Shown here: one piece after another, positions 48,661 to 60,184 of the stretch
Numbering within the stretch: position 1 is the first letter of the stretch
Layout of the letters: each line of letters begins with the position of its first letter
Assembly: GCF_014646635.1 (NCBI RefSeq)
Contig: NZ_BMNQ01000008.1
Coordinates: forward strand, 19,468-83,467
DNA: 64,000 bases
Direction: 5' to 3'
From: Lentibacillus kapialis
GTDB lineage: Bacteria > Bacillota > Bacilli > Bacillales > Amphibacillaceae
Program-made: the position numbers and the translations under genes
Notes under the pieces: model-generated
What the model saw: the letters and a program-made list of their open reading frames with translations, nothing else
The model's database searches: none
Told to the model about the DNA's origin: nothing

Positions 48661-50634
48661 ATGCAAGATTATCAAAGAAAGCGAATGTTAAGCAGTCACC
48701 TGTGGGTGATTTATTCACTATCTGTTATACTGCTTGGCTTTATTTGGTTTTTTCACTGGACGATTGGTCTGATGTTGACCATTGTGCTTGCTGCATCAAT
48801 GTACTTTAGCATTTATGCAGAGAAAAAGAGACAGCAGGATATAGAAAATTATATCACGACGCTCTCACACCGTGTGAAACGTGTTGGAGAAGAAGCACTA
48901 TTGGAAATGCCGATTGGGATTATATTATTTAATGAGGACTATAAGATTGAATGGGCTAATCCTTACATGAACCGTTTGACAGAAGATGATACGTTGATCG
49001 GGAATTCCCTTAATATGCTCTCAGATGATCTCGTGTCTAAAGTTAAAGAGAATGACAATGAATTATGGCTTGATTTGGAAGGATATCATTTTCGGGTTTT
49101 CATCAAAAAGGATGAACGTCTTTTATATTTGTCAGACCGTACCGTACAATCCGAAATTCAGTCACGTTACGTAAATGAAAAAACGGTTCTTGCCATTATA
49201 TTTCTTGATAACTATGAAGAAATTACACAAAACATGGACGATACACTGAAGAGTCAATTAAATTCCAAAGTAACTTCCGTCCTGAATAACTGGTCAAATG
49301 ATTACGGCATATATCTGAAACGTACGTCTCAGGATCGATTTGTGGCCGTTTTAACGAAAGAAACACTGGATCAGTTGGAGAAATCGAAATTTGATATTCT
49401 GGACGAAGTGCGCGAGTTGAACGCTGAGCAAAATATCCCTATTACATTGAGTATTGGAATCGGTGTAGGGGACAGTACGTTGCCCGATCTTGGTGAAATG
49501 GCCCAGTCAAGTCTTGATTTAGGTCTTGGACGCGGCGGTGACCAGGTTGTTATAAAAGATGATGCCGGTAAAGTCCGGTTTTATGGCGGGCGCACCAATC
49601 CAATGGAAAAACGCACACGGGTTAGAGCACGTGTCATCTCCCACGCCTTGAAGGATTTGGTTCAGGGAAGCGATAATGTCATTATTATGGGACATAAAGC
49701 GCCTGATATGGATTCGATTGGTGCAGCAATCGGCATATTAAATATCGTTAAAGCCAATGGTGTGGAAGGATATATTGTGCTTGATCCTGATGATATTGAT
49801 ACCGGTGTTTACCGTCTTATTGAAGAGCTTAAAGAAGAGGAAGATTTATGGCAACACTTCATTGAACCAGAAGAATCAGAAGCACTGGTAACCAGCCGGA
49901 GTCTTGCTGTTGTTGTCGATACGCATAAACCAAGCATGGTTGCCAATGAAAAACTTTTAAACAGAGTAGAGTATAAAGTGGTGATTGACCATCATCGCCG
50001 TGCTGAGGAATTCATTGATAATCCGACTCTTGTTTATATGGAACCATACGCATCGTCAACGGCTGAACTGGTGACAGAATTGCTTGAGTATCAGCCGAAT
50101 ACGTTGAAACTAAAAATGCTGGAAGCGACGGCTCTACTGGCCGGGATTATCGTCGATACAAAGAGTTTCACACTAAGGACCGGGTCACGAACATTCGATG
50201 CAGCTTCTTATTTGCGTTCAAAAGGCGCAGATACGGTGCTGGTTCAACGGTTTATGAAAGAAGATCTGGATATTTATATTAAACGGAGCAAGTTGATTGA
50301 ACGGGCAAGAATTTATCATGATACAGTTGCTATTTCGAAGGGAGAGCCCGGACAATCGTACGGTGGTGTCTTAATTGCCCAGGCGGCGGACACTTTGCTG
50401 ACAATGAGCGGTATTAACGCATCGTTTGTCATTTCTGAACGAAAGGATGGACGGATTGGAATAAGTGCCCGTTCACTTGGTGATGTGAACGTTCAGATTA
50501 TAATGGAGAAAATGAATGGAGGCGGTCATTTGACAAATGCCGCCACACAAATTGAAGATACAACGATTGAAGACTCGGAGGCATTGCTGAAAGATATATT
50601 AGAGGAATATTTTACAGGAGGGGAAACCGAATGA
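48661..50634 (+). CDS. gdpP: Cyclic-di-AMP phosphodiesterase GdpP
   Basis: A membrane phosphodiesterase that degrades c-di-AMP to pApA, controlling potassium, osmolyte and cell-wall homeostasis. The 657-residue protein has two N-terminal helices (about 13-52), a haem-binding PAS-like domain, a degenerate GGDEF domain (GRGGDQ at 290-295) and a DHH/DHHA1 module. The latter has H345, D349, D351, D420 and D443-H444-H445, then [12 protein letters not shown] 48661 follows TAGGAGCTGATGAT. It overlaps rplI by four bases (ATGA). Confidence 0.96.
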   Translation: MQDYQRKRMLSSHLWVIYSLSVILLGFIWFFHWTIGLMLTIVLAASMYFSIYAEKKRQQDIENYITTLSHRVKRVGEEALLEMPIGIILFNEDYKIEWANPYMNRLTEDDTLIGNSLNMLSDDLVSKVKENDNELWLDLEGYHFRVFIKKDERLLYLSDRTVQSEIQSRYVNEKTVLAIIFLDNYEEITQNMDDTLKSQLNSKVTSVLNNWSNDYGIYLKRTSQDRFVAVLTKETLDQLEKSKFDILDEVRELNAEQNIPITLSIGIGVGDSTLPDLGEMAQSSLDLGLGRGGDQVVIKDDAGKVRFYGGRTNPMEKRTRVRARVISHALKDLVQGSDNVIIMGHKAPDMDSIGAAIGILNIVKANGVEGYIVLDPDDIDTGVYRLIEELKEEEDLWQHFIEPEESEALVTSRSLAVVVDTHKPSMVANEKLLNRVEYKVVIDHHRRAEEFIDNPTLVYMEPYASSTAELVTELLEYQPNTLKLKMLEATALLAGIIVDTKSFTLRTGSRTFDAASYLRSKGADTVLVQRFMKEDLDIYIKRSKLIERARIYHDTVAISKGEPGQSYGGVLIAQAADTLLTMSGINASFVISERKDGRIGISARSLGDVNVQIIMEKMNGGGHLTNAATQIEDTTIEDSEALLKDILEEYFTGGETE

Positions 50635-51077
50635 AGGTCATATTCAAACAAGATGTCAAAGGCAAAGGCAAACAAGATGAGGTAAAGAATGTTTCAGATG
50701 GCTATGCCCGCAACTACCTGCTAAAAAATAACCTGGCCGAAGAAGCGACACCGGGCAATATGAAGGCACTTGAGGCACGACAGAAAAAGCAGCAGCAGCA
50801 AGCGGAAGAAGAAAAGAAAGAAGCTGAACTTTTGAAAAATGAACTTGCCGACTCGACAGTTGAAATCTCAGCAAAATCAGGCGATGGCGGCCGACTCTTC
50901 GGATCTGTCACATCAAAGCATATTGCTGATGTGCTGAAAAAAGATTACGGGTACAAAATCGATAAACGCAAAATCGAACTCGACAATCCGATTCGCGCAC
51001 TAGGTTATACGGATGTGCCAGTGAAACTGCATCCGGATGTCACCGGCATCATTAAAGTTCACATTGTGGAGAAATAA
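50631..51077 (+). CDS. rplI: 50S ribosomal protein L9
   Basis: A 148-residue protein with the N-terminal L9 domain ([31 protein letters not shown]) and a long connecting helix rich in K, Q and E. The C-terminal domain includes [14 protein letters not shown]. It is translationally coupled to gdpP by an ATGA overlap. Confidence 0.97.
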   Translation: MKVIFKQDVKGKGKQDEVKNVSDGYARNYLLKNNLAEEATPGNMKALEARQKKQQQQAEEEKKEAELLKNELADSTVEISAKSGDGGRLFGSVTSKHIADVLKKDYGYKIDKRKIELDNPIRALGYTDVPVKLHPDVTGIIKVHIVEK

Positions 51078-51131
51078 GCTGCATGATATATCCGGCATCT
51101 TTGAACAATTTCTTCACGAGGAGGCAGGACA

Positions 51132-52505
51132 ATGAGCGAACTTTGGAATGATCGCACTCCACCACACAATATTGAAGCAGAGCAAGCTGTGATTGGTGCT
51201 GTCTTTTTGCAGCCTGATGCACTATCTTCGGCCGCAGAACGGCTGATGCCTGAAGATTTTTACCGGGCAAGTCATCAACGCATATTTGATACGATGCTGA
51301 AGCTGGTGGATAAAGGTGAACCAATCGATTTAGTGACGGTAACAACGTCCCTGTCGAATGAAAAAAAGTTGGACGAGGCCGGTGGGGTTGCTTATCTATC
51401 GGATTTGGCCGGTAGTGTCCCGACGGCAGCAAATATTGTCTACTACAGTAAGATTGTTGAAGAAAAGGCTGTACTTCGCCGGCTGATCCGGACAGCAACA
51501 GACATTGTGACATCGGGTTTTTCTCATGAAGATAATGTGGAAGAAGTTTTAAATGAAGCAGAAAAGAACATTTTGGAAGTCTCGGGGAGGAAAAATACCG
51601 GGACTTTTAAAACGATTAAAGATGTTCTGATAGATGTATATGATAATATTGAACAACTCCACCACCACGATGGTGATGTGACGGGGATTCCAACAGGTTA
51701 TCGTGATTTGGACCATATTACGTCCGGTTTCCAGCGAAATGACTTTATTATTATTGCTGCACGACCGTCAGTTGGTAAAACGGCTTTTGCCTTGAATATT
51801 GCTCAAAATGTTTCGGTTAATACCGACGAAAACGTTGCGATTTTCAGTTTGGAGATGGGAGCCGATCAGTTGGTTTCTCGTATGCTTTGCGCAGAAGGCA
51901 ATATTGATGCACAACGGTTGAGGACAGGACGGCTTGAACCGGATGACTGGAGCAAACTGACGATGGCGATGGGTAGCCTGTCCAATGCGGGCATTTATAT
52001 TGATGACTCCCCCGGTATTCGTGTCAGCGAGATCCGGTCAAAATGCCGTCGGCTTAAGCAGGAGCACGGACTTGGTATGATTTTGATCGACTATTTGCAG
52101 CTTATTCAAGGGAGCGGTAACTCTCGGGAAAATAGGCAGCAGGAGGTTTCGGAAATATCACGTGCTCTTAAAGCTCTTGCCCGTGAACTTAATGTGCCAC
52201 TGATTGCTCTCTCTCAGCTATCCCGTGGTGTCGAGTCCCGACAGGATAAACGTCCAATGATGTCAGACTTGCGTGAATCGGGAAGCATTGAACAGGATGC
52301 GGATATCGTTGGTTTTTTATATCGGGATGACTACTATGATCAGGAATCAGAGAAACAAAATATTATTGAAATCATTATTTCCAAACAGCGGAATGGTCCG
52401 GTCGGCAATGTTGAGTTGGCATTTGTAAAAGAATATAATAAATTCGTTGACTTGGATCACCGCTATTCAGACAGTGATGTACCGCCGGCTCCTGTACAGG
52501 CATAA
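51132..52505 (+). CDS. dnaC: Replicative DNA helicase (DnaB family)
   Basis: The hexameric 5'-3' helicase of the replication fork, called DnaC in B. subtilis. The 457-residue protein has the DnaG-interacting N-terminal domain (1-150). The RecA-like motor has Walker A at 210-217 (ARPSVGKT), FSLEMGADQL, Walker B MILIDYLQLIQG, and SQLSRGVESRQDKRPMMSDLRESGSIEQDAD. The ATG follows GAGGAGGCAGGACA. Confidence 0.97.
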   Translation: MSELWNDRTPPHNIEAEQAVIGAVFLQPDALSSAAERLMPEDFYRASHQRIFDTMLKLVDKGEPIDLVTVTTSLSNEKKLDEAGGVAYLSDLAGSVPTAANIVYYSKIVEEKAVLRRLIRTATDIVTSGFSHEDNVEEVLNEAEKNILEVSGRKNTGTFKTIKDVLIDVYDNIEQLHHHDGDVTGIPTGYRDLDHITSGFQRNDFIIIAARPSVGKTAFALNIAQNVSVNTDENVAIFSLEMGADQLVSRMLCAEGNIDAQRLRTGRLEPDDWSKLTMAMGSLSNAGIYIDDSPGIRVSEIRSKCRRLKQEHGLGMILIDYLQLIQGSGNSRENRQQEVSEISRALKALARELNVPLIALSQLSRGVESRQDKRPMMSDLRESGSIEQDADIVGFLYRDDYYDQESEKQNIIEIIISKQRNGPVGNVELAFVKEYNKFVDLDHRYSDSDVPPAPVQA

Positions 52506-52535
52506 AACAGCTTCAAAGAAAGAAGCTGTTTTTTC
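52504..52535 (+). terminator. Terminator of dnaC
   Basis: AAAACAGCTTC, AAAGAAA, GAAGCTGTTTTTT: perfect 10-base-pair stem with T-run. Confidence 0.93.
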
Positions 52536-52557
52536 TGCTTGATCTTTAAGTAGTAAC

Positions 52558-52593
52558 ACGAACGTTGAAATTTATTTTTGCAATATTATTCGT
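52558..52593. promoter_or_regulatory. Possible PurR operator upstream of purA
   Basis: ACGAACGTT (52558-52566) and inverted ATTATTCGT (52585-52593) resemble two PurBox half-sites (CCGAACWWT) separated by 18 bases. Both have mismatches. purA is a PurR target in B. subtilis. Confidence 0.35.
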
Positions 52594-52600
52594 TTTTATT

Positions 52601-52629
52601 TTGACAGGAAGTGAATTTGTTGATAAAAT
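52601..52629 (+). promoter_or_regulatory. Sigma-A promoter of purA
   Basis: -35 TTGACA (52601-52606), 17-base spacer, -10 TAAAAT (52624-52629), about 50 bases before purA. Confidence 0.8.
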
Positions 52630-52661
52630 TACGCTGTTATTAGGGAAAAAGCAGATGTTAA

Positions 52662-53966
<1,305 letters not shown>

Positions 53967-53981
53967 GAATATATACCTTAA

Positions 53982-54052
53982 GCTCTGGAAATATATGTAG
54001 ACTCCTGCGAAAGGATAGGCATAGGCCACAGTGCGAAGTATATTTCCGGAGC
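53982..54052. repeat. Short palindromic repeat related to repeat C
   Basis: Arms GCTCTGGAAATATA (53982-53995) and TATATTTCCGGAGC (54039-54052) enclose GACTCCTGCGAAAGGAT and CACAGTGCGAAG. These resemble the GACTCCTG and GAAAGCGAAG core of the 31.8 kb element. Confidence 0.55.
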
Positions 54053-54128
54053 AGATTATACGTTCTAACTAGTTCGGTTTCTTCCTTAATAAAACGACTT
54101 TTGTCCAAGACCCTAGCCTCCTAATGGG

Positions 54129-54168
54129 AAATAAGCCCCCTGCTCGGCTTGAGCAGGGGGCTTATTTT
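54129..54168 (+). terminator. Terminator of purA
   Basis: AAATAAGCCCCCTGCTC, GGCTT, GAGCAGGGGGCTTATTT: a very strong symmetrical stem that could act in both directions. It is 160 bases after purA. Confidence 0.9.
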
Positions 54169-54237
54169 AATGTTCACTAAAAATCTGGGCTGTTCACCAA
54201 AATCTGTAATATAAATGTAAAATTAGCAAGAAGAATA

Positions 54238-54284
54238 CGCCTAAAACCGTGACTGATTTGGTTATAAGGGTTAGGCTTTTTTAT
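54238..54284 (+). terminator. Second terminator-like hairpin before walR
   Basis: GCCTAA (54239 on) pairs with TTAGGC and is followed by six T residues, with a loop of about 27 bases. Weak stem. Confidence 0.35.
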
Positions 54285-54340
54285 AACGTCAGAAAGTATA
54301 AATGATGGATGGCCTTATAAGAAGATTTCGGCTCTATGAA
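54283..54340 (+). repeat. Degenerate copy of hairpin repeat A
   Basis: ATAACGTCAGAAAGTATAAA, then TGATGGATGGCCTTATAAGA. The hairpin has decayed (ATTTCGGCTCTATGAAGAT). Confidence 0.75.
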
Positions 54341-54407
54341 GATAATCGTCAGTAAAAAATAAGGAAAATAAGAACATGCTGACCTTTTAAATTCCGGCTT
54401 ATAACAA

Positions 54408-54436
54408 AAGACATTTAAGTAAAAGTACGATAGAAT
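54408..54436 (+). promoter_or_regulatory. Possible promoter of the walR operon
   Basis: -35 AAGACA (54408-54413), 17-base spacer, -10 TAGAAT (54431-54436). The -35 is two bases off consensus. Confidence 0.4.
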
Positions 54437-54499
54437 GGATAGAAGGAGTCGCAGGCAGTGCGTGTTTGATTGAAACAACGTTGAAAAGGAAGTGACCGT

Positions 54500-55204
54500 A
54501 TGGCTCAAAAAATACTGGTAGTCGATGATGAACAACCAATAGCAGACATTTTAAAATTTAATCTTGAAAAAGAAGGCTATGACGTTATCATAGCATATGA
54601 TGGTGATGAGGCGATCAAGCTCGCTGAAGACGAAGGACCGGATCTTGTGCTGCTTGATCTTATGCTTCCGGGCAAAGATGGTAATGAAGTTTGCCGGGAA
54701 ATCCGCAAGACACGATCCATGCCGATTATTATGCTGACAGCAAAAGATGCAGAAATTGATAAAGTGCTAGGGCTGGAGCTTGGGGCGGATGATTATGTGA
54801 CAAAACCATTCAGTAATCGGGAAGTGATTGCCCGGGTAAAAGCAAATATCCGTAGACAGCAGCAAATTCCTGATGATGCCGTCCAGACAACACGAAATAT
54901 TGAGATTGGACGTCTGGTGATTCATCCTGATGCGTATGCTGTAACACGGGATGATGAACAGTTGGATCTGACTCACCGGGAATTTGAACTGCTTTATTAT
55001 CTTGCCCGTCATATCGGTCAGGTGATGACGCGTGAACACTTGCTTGAAACGGTATGGGGTTATGATTACTTTGGTGATGTCCGGACGGTTGACGTGACAA
55101 TCAGACGCCTCCGTGAAAAGATTGAAGAGAATCCAAGTAACCCAATGTGGATTGTGACACGAAGAGGTGTTGGTTATTATTTGCGTAATCCTGAACAAGA
55201 GTAG
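54500..55204 (+). CDS. walR: Essential response regulator WalR (YycF)
   Basis: An OmpR-family regulator of autolysins and cell-wall metabolism. The 234-residue protein has a receiver domain (D9, D10, phosphoacceptor D53, T79-A80, K102) and a winged helix with [52 protein letters not shown] follows AAAGGAAGTGACCGT. First gene of walRKHIJ-htrA, the order in B. subtilis. Confidence 0.97.
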   Translation: MAQKILVVDDEQPIADILKFNLEKEGYDVIIAYDGDEAIKLAEDEGPDLVLLDLMLPGKDGNEVCREIRKTRSMPIIMLTAKDAEIDKVLGLELGADDYVTKPFSNREVIARVKANIRRQQQIPDDAVQTTRNIEIGRLVIHPDAYAVTRDDEQLDLTHREFELLYYLARHIGQVMTREHLLETVWGYDYFGDVRTVDVTIRRLREKIEENPSNPMWIVTRRGVGYYLRNPEQE

Positions 55205-55213
55205 GTCATTCTG

Positions 55214-57043
55214 ATGCACAATGTTGGTTTTTTCCGATCGATACAATTGAAATTTATCATCATGTTTATATTGTTGTTGCTTGTAACCATTCAGGTGATC
55301 AGTGCCTATTTTGTCCGTGGCCTGGAACAGGAACTTGTAGAAAATTTCGAAGAGTCGGTTGAAGCCAGTGTCGAAATTTTGGAAGTGAACCTTGAGCAGG
55401 CCTTCAGTAAGGATCGGTCAGATAACAATGATGAAGAGTTGACGCTGCAGCAGGAAGTTCAGGATATCGTAAAAGTTAACGACACGGCAGATATCATTAC
55501 GATCCAAGTCGTTAATATGCAAAGCCGGATTATTGCTTCAAATGACACATCCGGCAGCAGCAATATCGATAAAAGGACCTCTGATGATTTTATAAATAAT
55601 GTCCTGCGATTCGGAAATGAAGACAAAGGCAAGATGATTAACAGCGAAGGAAATCGGAACTACAGACGAGCAGTCCCGATTTATGATAATGAACAGACAC
55701 AGGTTGGCGCTCTTTATATTGAAGCATCACTTGAAGGGGTTTATAGTCAACTGGATGACATTAACCGTGTTTTTCTGCAGGGCTCCATTTTAGCCATTAC
55801 TGTATCGGCGCTTCTGGGAATTCTCGTTGCCAGAACGATCACCAAGCCGATTAAGGAAATGCGCAGGCAGGCACAGACAATGGCACGTGAGGATTTTTCT
55901 CAAAAAGTTAATGTCTATGGAAGGGATGAAATTGGCCAGCTTGCCGAATCATTTAATGATTTAAATGCCAAATTGAAACATTCAAGGGCACTGACAGAAG
56001 AAGAGAGGCGTAAGCTGAGTTCAGTCCTATCCAACATGTCCGACGGTGTTATGGCAACTGATCGCAATGGATTCATAACGCTGGCAAACGATGCTTCCGG
56101 GCTTCTGGTGGGTCAGGATCCTGATAAAGTACAGGGGAATTTCCTGCCTGATGTATTGCAATTGGATGAGAATTCAGTCGACCTCTCAGAATTAGCCGAG
56201 AGCGGGACGATGATTATTGATTTCAGCGATGATGACGATATTTATCTGATTCGTGCCAATTTCTCAACCATTGCCGATGAAGATAATGATATCAGCGGAT
56301 TTATTACGGTTCTTAGTGATGTGACCGAACAGGAGAAAATTGAGCGTGAGCGTCGTGAATTCGTCTCAAATGTATCACATGAGTTAAGGACACCGCTGAC
56401 AACGATGCGTAGTTACATTGAAGCTCTAACGGAAGGGGCATGGGAAGACAAAGATATTGCGCCAAAATTTCTTGATGTCACCCAAAATGAAACAGATCGA
56501 ATGATCCGAATGGTCAATGATTTGCTGCAGCTTTCCAGAATGGATAATCAAAGCGAGGCGCTGCAGCAGGAACGAACGGATTTCATACACTTTTTCCATC
56601 AGGTGATTGACCGTTTTGAAATGAACGTATCAGACCAAATAACGCTGCAGCGCGAGCTGCCGAATGAAAAGTTGTATGTCTGGATTGATCAGGATAAGAT
56701 GAATCAGGTGCTTGATAATGTCATTTCCAATGCGATCAAGTATTCGTCGGAAGGCGGTACGATCCGTTTTAAAGCAGAAAAGCAGAAAGGACAATTACTG
56801 GTATCTGTTTCAGATGAGGGCCCCGGCATACCATATGATAAGGTCGATAAAGTGTTTGACCGTTTTTACAGAGCTGATAATGCCAGATCACGGAAACTTG
56901 GCGGAACAGGTCTGGGGCTGGCAATTGCCAAAGAAATCGTTGAATCACATCATGGCAGCATTTGGGCTAAGAGTAAAGAAGGTAAAGGGACGACGGTTCT
57001 CTTTACACTTCCGCTGGTGAATAAGAAGCGGAGGGGAAAATAA
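55214..57043 (+). CDS. walK: Sensor histidine kinase WalK (YycG)
   Basis: The membrane kinase for WalR. The 609-residue protein has TM1 (about 11-33), an extracellular PAS-type domain and TM2 (about 187-207). HAMP, PAS (270-375), HisKA with H389 (SHELRTPLTTM) and HATPase_c (N-box NVISNAIKYS, DEGPGIP, GGTGLGLAI) follow. The stop and the next ATG overlap by one base (TAATG), linking it to walH. Confidence 0.97.
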   Translation: MHNVGFFRSIQLKFIIMFILLLLVTIQVISAYFVRGLEQELVENFEESVEASVEILEVNLEQAFSKDRSDNNDEELTLQQEVQDIVKVNDTADIITIQVVNMQSRIIASNDTSGSSNIDKRTSDDFINNVLRFGNEDKGKMINSEGNRNYRRAVPIYDNEQTQVGALYIEASLEGVYSQLDDINRVFLQGSILAITVSALLGILVARTITKPIKEMRRQAQTMAREDFSQKVNVYGRDEIGQLAESFNDLNAKLKHSRALTEEERRKLSSVLSNMSDGVMATDRNGFITLANDASGLLVGQDPDKVQGNFLPDVLQLDENSVDLSELAESGTMIIDFSDDDDIYLIRANFSTIADEDNDISGFITVLSDVTEQEKIERERREFVSNVSHELRTPLTTMRSYIEALTEGAWEDKDIAPKFLDVTQNETDRMIRMVNDLLQLSRMDNQSEALQQERTDFIHFFHQVIDRFEMNVSDQITLQRELPNEKLYVWIDQDKMNQVLDNVISNAIKYSSEGGTIRFKAEKQKGQLLVSVSDEGPGIPYDKVDKVFDRFYRADNARSRKLGGTGLGLAIAKEIVESHHGSIWAKSKEGKGTTVLFTLPLVNKKRRGK

Positions 57044-58353
57044 TGCAGCTTGAAACTGTAAAGTCATTTATACTGTGGGTCCTGGTAGGCATCAGCTTTG
57101 TGCTTTCATTTGCCCTATGGAGTTACCGTCCGAATTTCGAAGAGCTTCCCCAAAATGTCGTGGAGGAGAGCACAAGTCTTGGCGGATCTGAGAAGTCCAT
57201 AAAAGAGCTGATTGAACCGGACTCGATTATTTTTGAAAATGACAATACTTACTATGGGTTCAGTAATCCGGCTGATCGCAACTCGTTATATCAGGACATG
57301 CATAAATGGAGTTTATATGAGTTTCGGACAAGCAGTGCAAATGGTACGCCTTCCGGGAAGTACCGAGTGGAAGTTATCTTCCCGGAGGTCGTCCCAATGG
57401 AACTGGCTGATGATTTGTTTACGTTTAACGGAGACATTAACATGCCCGGATGGGGATTTAAGCGTCTGTTTTTTACGTTTAACCAGGATACCAAGACTAT
57501 GAACGTAACCTTCTTATCCGATGACGGTAACAAGCAGGCAATGGCGACTGTCAATAACTCTGAAAAATATGCGCAATTATGGGAGTATCTCACGACATTT
57601 GAGGGCTTAAGTAAATATATACGGACTGAAGGCGCTGAGGGGTCTATCTATGTACCGGGCAATCAGCAGAGTATCTCAAGCAAGTCGATAGCAGTCGAGA
57701 AAATCGACCCAAAACTTATGGTTGATACACTGTTCACCGATCCGGATATTGTAAGACGGAATCGCGTCAATGAAAATGAAATTTACTTCACTGACAGTGC
57801 ACGCGGTATTATGCGTGTTTACACGAATAGGCGGACAGTTGAATTTCAGAATCCGCTCCAGTCATCATATGAGCAGATGGAACCGGCGGAATTGATAGAT
57901 AAAAGCAGATTGAATATTAATGATCACCAGGGCTGGACGGATGAATATAATTTAATGGCTGTTAATACAAACGCATCGAATAACAAAGTACGCTATCAGA
58001 TGTATTATGAGGGTTATCCGATTTTTGGCAGCAACTATTCCTCGGTCATTGAACAGCAATACCGGGAAACGGAACTGCACCAGTATAATCGTCCGCTGTT
58101 CAGGCTTGTCAACTATCTGGGCGGGGATGAGGCAACGAAGCTAATATCAGGCGCACGCGTCATTGACAAACTTTCGAGCAGCAGTTCTTACCATATGGAC
58201 CAGGTATATGATATTAAAGTGGGCTATTGTTTGACTTATAAAAGCGATGCCGACGCGGTAATGTTGGAACCGGCATGGTTTATGGATTACAATGGCAGCT
58301 GGCAGAAAATTGATTTTTCTAATCTGTCACCTCAGCAAGAAGGAGGGAACTGA
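57043..58353 (+). CDS. walH: WalK regulator WalH (YycH)
   Basis: A 436-residue membrane-anchored extracellular protein with one N-terminal helix (SFILWVLVGISFVLSFALW). It forms a complex with WalI that modulates WalK. The sequence is moderately conserved; position and topology carry the assignment. The ATG overlaps the walK stop. Confidence 0.92.
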   Translation: MQLETVKSFILWVLVGISFVLSFALWSYRPNFEELPQNVVEESTSLGGSEKSIKELIEPDSIIFENDNTYYGFSNPADRNSLYQDMHKWSLYEFRTSSANGTPSGKYRVEVIFPEVVPMELADDLFTFNGDINMPGWGFKRLFFTFNQDTKTMNVTFLSDDGNKQAMATVNNSEKYAQLWEYLTTFEGLSKYIRTEGAEGSIYVPGNQQSISSKSIAVEKIDPKLMVDTLFTDPDIVRRNRVNENEIYFTDSARGIMRVYTNRRTVEFQNPLQSSYEQMEPAELIDKSRLNINDHQGWTDEYNLMAVNTNASNNKVRYQMYYEGYPIFGSNYSSVIEQQYRETELHQYNRPLFRLVNYLGGDEATKLISGARVIDKLSSSSSYHMDQVYDIKVGYCLTYKSDADAVMLEPAWFMDYNGSWQKIDFSNLSPQQEGGN

Positions 58354-58355
58354 GG

Positions 58356-59288
58356 ATGCAATGGAAACAGATTAAAACGCTTTTTATCCTTTGTTTTCTC
58401 ATATTGGATGTTTATCTGCTGCTGACGTTTTTGAATAAACAAAGTGAAGCTGAATTTGCTTTGCCGGACACATCCAATTCCTCATTTGAGGAACAATTGA
58501 AGTCCGAGGATATCAGTATTAGCGCTGATTTGCCCAGCGGAGACTTCAGCGCATCTTACTTATCATTATACTCAAAAAAATTTACGGATGAAGAGCTGAC
58601 TTTTTTTGACGATAAGGAGAACCAGCAGGCTGAGGCCATTGATGAAAAATTAATACTGTCGCGTTTTGACAATCCCGTTTCAATACCGGAAGATGCTGAT
58701 GACAACCTTATAAAAGAAGTTGTGAAGAACAGCATTCTTCTATCTAATAATTATAGATTTGGCGGTTGGAACAAGGAAATGAACGTTCTTGTATTTTTCC
58801 AGCAAAAAAACGGTTATCCGATCTATTACAATCAAAAAGGAATCGTGCTTGTTTACTTAAATGATGATAATGAAATGATTTTTTATACACAGACAATGCT
58901 TGGCAATGAGTCACCGTTAGAAGAGAAGGCGCTGGTTGAGCCGATAACGGCTATTCAGGCCTTGTTTGATGGTAACAGGCTGGAAAATGGGGATGAGATA
59001 ACGAATGTGAGTATGGGACTGCATACAAGAATTCCGCTTGAGAGCGGCGAGCAAGTTTTTTCTCCGGCATGGAGGATAACAGTGAATGATGAAGAAAGCT
59101 TTCATGTCAATGCGATTGAGAACCTGATCGTTTCGAGTAATGAACAGACGTTTTTACTAGGTGCCATCTCATCTACGATTGAAAAAGTACAAAAGCTTAA
59201 TAAAGACAATGATATGAAAGGTTTTGTGTTATCACACCTGAATGAAAAACTGACATCTAATCAGCAACCGGAGAGTGAGATTGAATGA
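58356..59288 (+). CDS. walI: WalK regulator WalI (YycI)
   Basis: A 310-residue single-pass protein with an N-terminal helix ([19 protein letters not shown]) and an extracellular YycI domain. It partners WalH. It is somewhat longer than the B. subtilis protein. It starts 2 bases after walH and overlaps walJ by four bases (ATGA). Confidence 0.92.
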   Translation: MQWKQIKTLFILCFLILDVYLLLTFLNKQSEAEFALPDTSNSSFEEQLKSEDISISADLPSGDFSASYLSLYSKKFTDEELTFFDDKENQQAEAIDEKLILSRFDNPVSIPEDADDNLIKEVVKNSILLSNNYRFGGWNKEMNVLVFFQQKNGYPIYYNQKGIVLVYLNDDNEMIFYTQTMLGNESPLEEKALVEPITAIQALFDGNRLENGDEITNVSMGLHTRIPLESGEQVFSPAWRITVNDEESFHVNAIENLIVSSNEQTFLLGAISSTIEKVQKLNKDNDMKGFVLSHLNEKLTSNQQPESEIE

Positions 59289-60070
59289 CATTACGTTTTA
59301 GTGTACTGGCATCGGGAAGTACCGGAAATGCTTTTTATATAGAGTCGGATGAGCAAAAGTTGTTAGTTGATGCCGGATTGAGCGGGAAGCAAATGGACAG
59401 GCTGTTCGACGAAGTGGCGGTTGATCCAGCGAGCTTGGATGGTATTCTAGTAACCCATGAGCACAGTGATCACATTAAAGGACTTGGGATAATCGCCCGT
59501 AAGTATAATCTGCCGATTTATGCGAATGAAAAGACGTGGAAAGCCATGGAAAATTCCATAGGTACGATTTCGCCTGATCAAAAGTTTGATTTTGGTATGG
59601 AGACAGTCAATACATTCGGTGATATTGAAGTGGAATCGTTTGGTGTCTCCCACGATGCTGCTGAGCCAATGTTTTTTACGTTCCGGAATGATGGAAAAAA
59701 AGTTGCTCTTGTGACGGATCTTGGATATGTATCAGAGCGGATTAAGCGAACTGTGGAGGACGCTGATGTTTACATTTTTGAGGCAAACCATGATATCGGC
59801 ATGCTGCGAATGGGGCGCTATCCGTGGAACGTCAAGCGCCGCATTTTAAGTGACTCCGGACATGTGTCGAATGAAGACTGTGGTCTTGCCCTTAGTGACT
59901 TGATTACGAATCGGACAAACCGGGTTTATTTAGCGCATTTAAGCCAGGATAATAATATGAAGGAATTGGCGCGTATGTCAGTGGATAATATTTTAAAAGA
60001 ACGCGGCATGACACTTGATATTCAGGATACAGACCCCAAAATCCCAACAAGGTTATATGAGGTCGGATAA
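59285..60070 (+). CDS. walJ: Metallo-beta-lactamase-fold hydrolase WalJ (YycJ)
   Basis: A 261-residue MBL-fold protein with the metal motif [15 protein letters not shown] and the later metal aspartate in LVTDLGY. YycJ-type proteins resemble 5'-exonuclease-like hydrolases and are linked to DNA repair and wall/division coordination. The natural substrate is unresolved. Translation is coupled to walI. Confidence 0.94.
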   Translation: MTLRFSVLASGSTGNAFYIESDEQKLLVDAGLSGKQMDRLFDEVAVDPASLDGILVTHEHSDHIKGLGIIARKYNLPIYANEKTWKAMENSIGTISPDQKFDFGMETVNTFGDIEVESFGVSHDAAEPMFFTFRNDGKKVALVTDLGYVSERIKRTVEDADVYIFEANHDIGMLRMGRYPWNVKRRILSDSGHVSNEDCGLALSDLITNRTNRVYLAHLSQDNNMKELARMSVDNILKERGMTLDIQDTDPKIPTRLYEVG

Positions 60071-60184
60071 TAATTTTAAGATTAGTGTAATACTATAATG
60101 TGAAGAAAGGCTGTTTTCATTATTTTTGATATGAAGCAGCTAATGAAACAGCCTGAGCCATTTTATGTTAAAGGAGCAATTTAA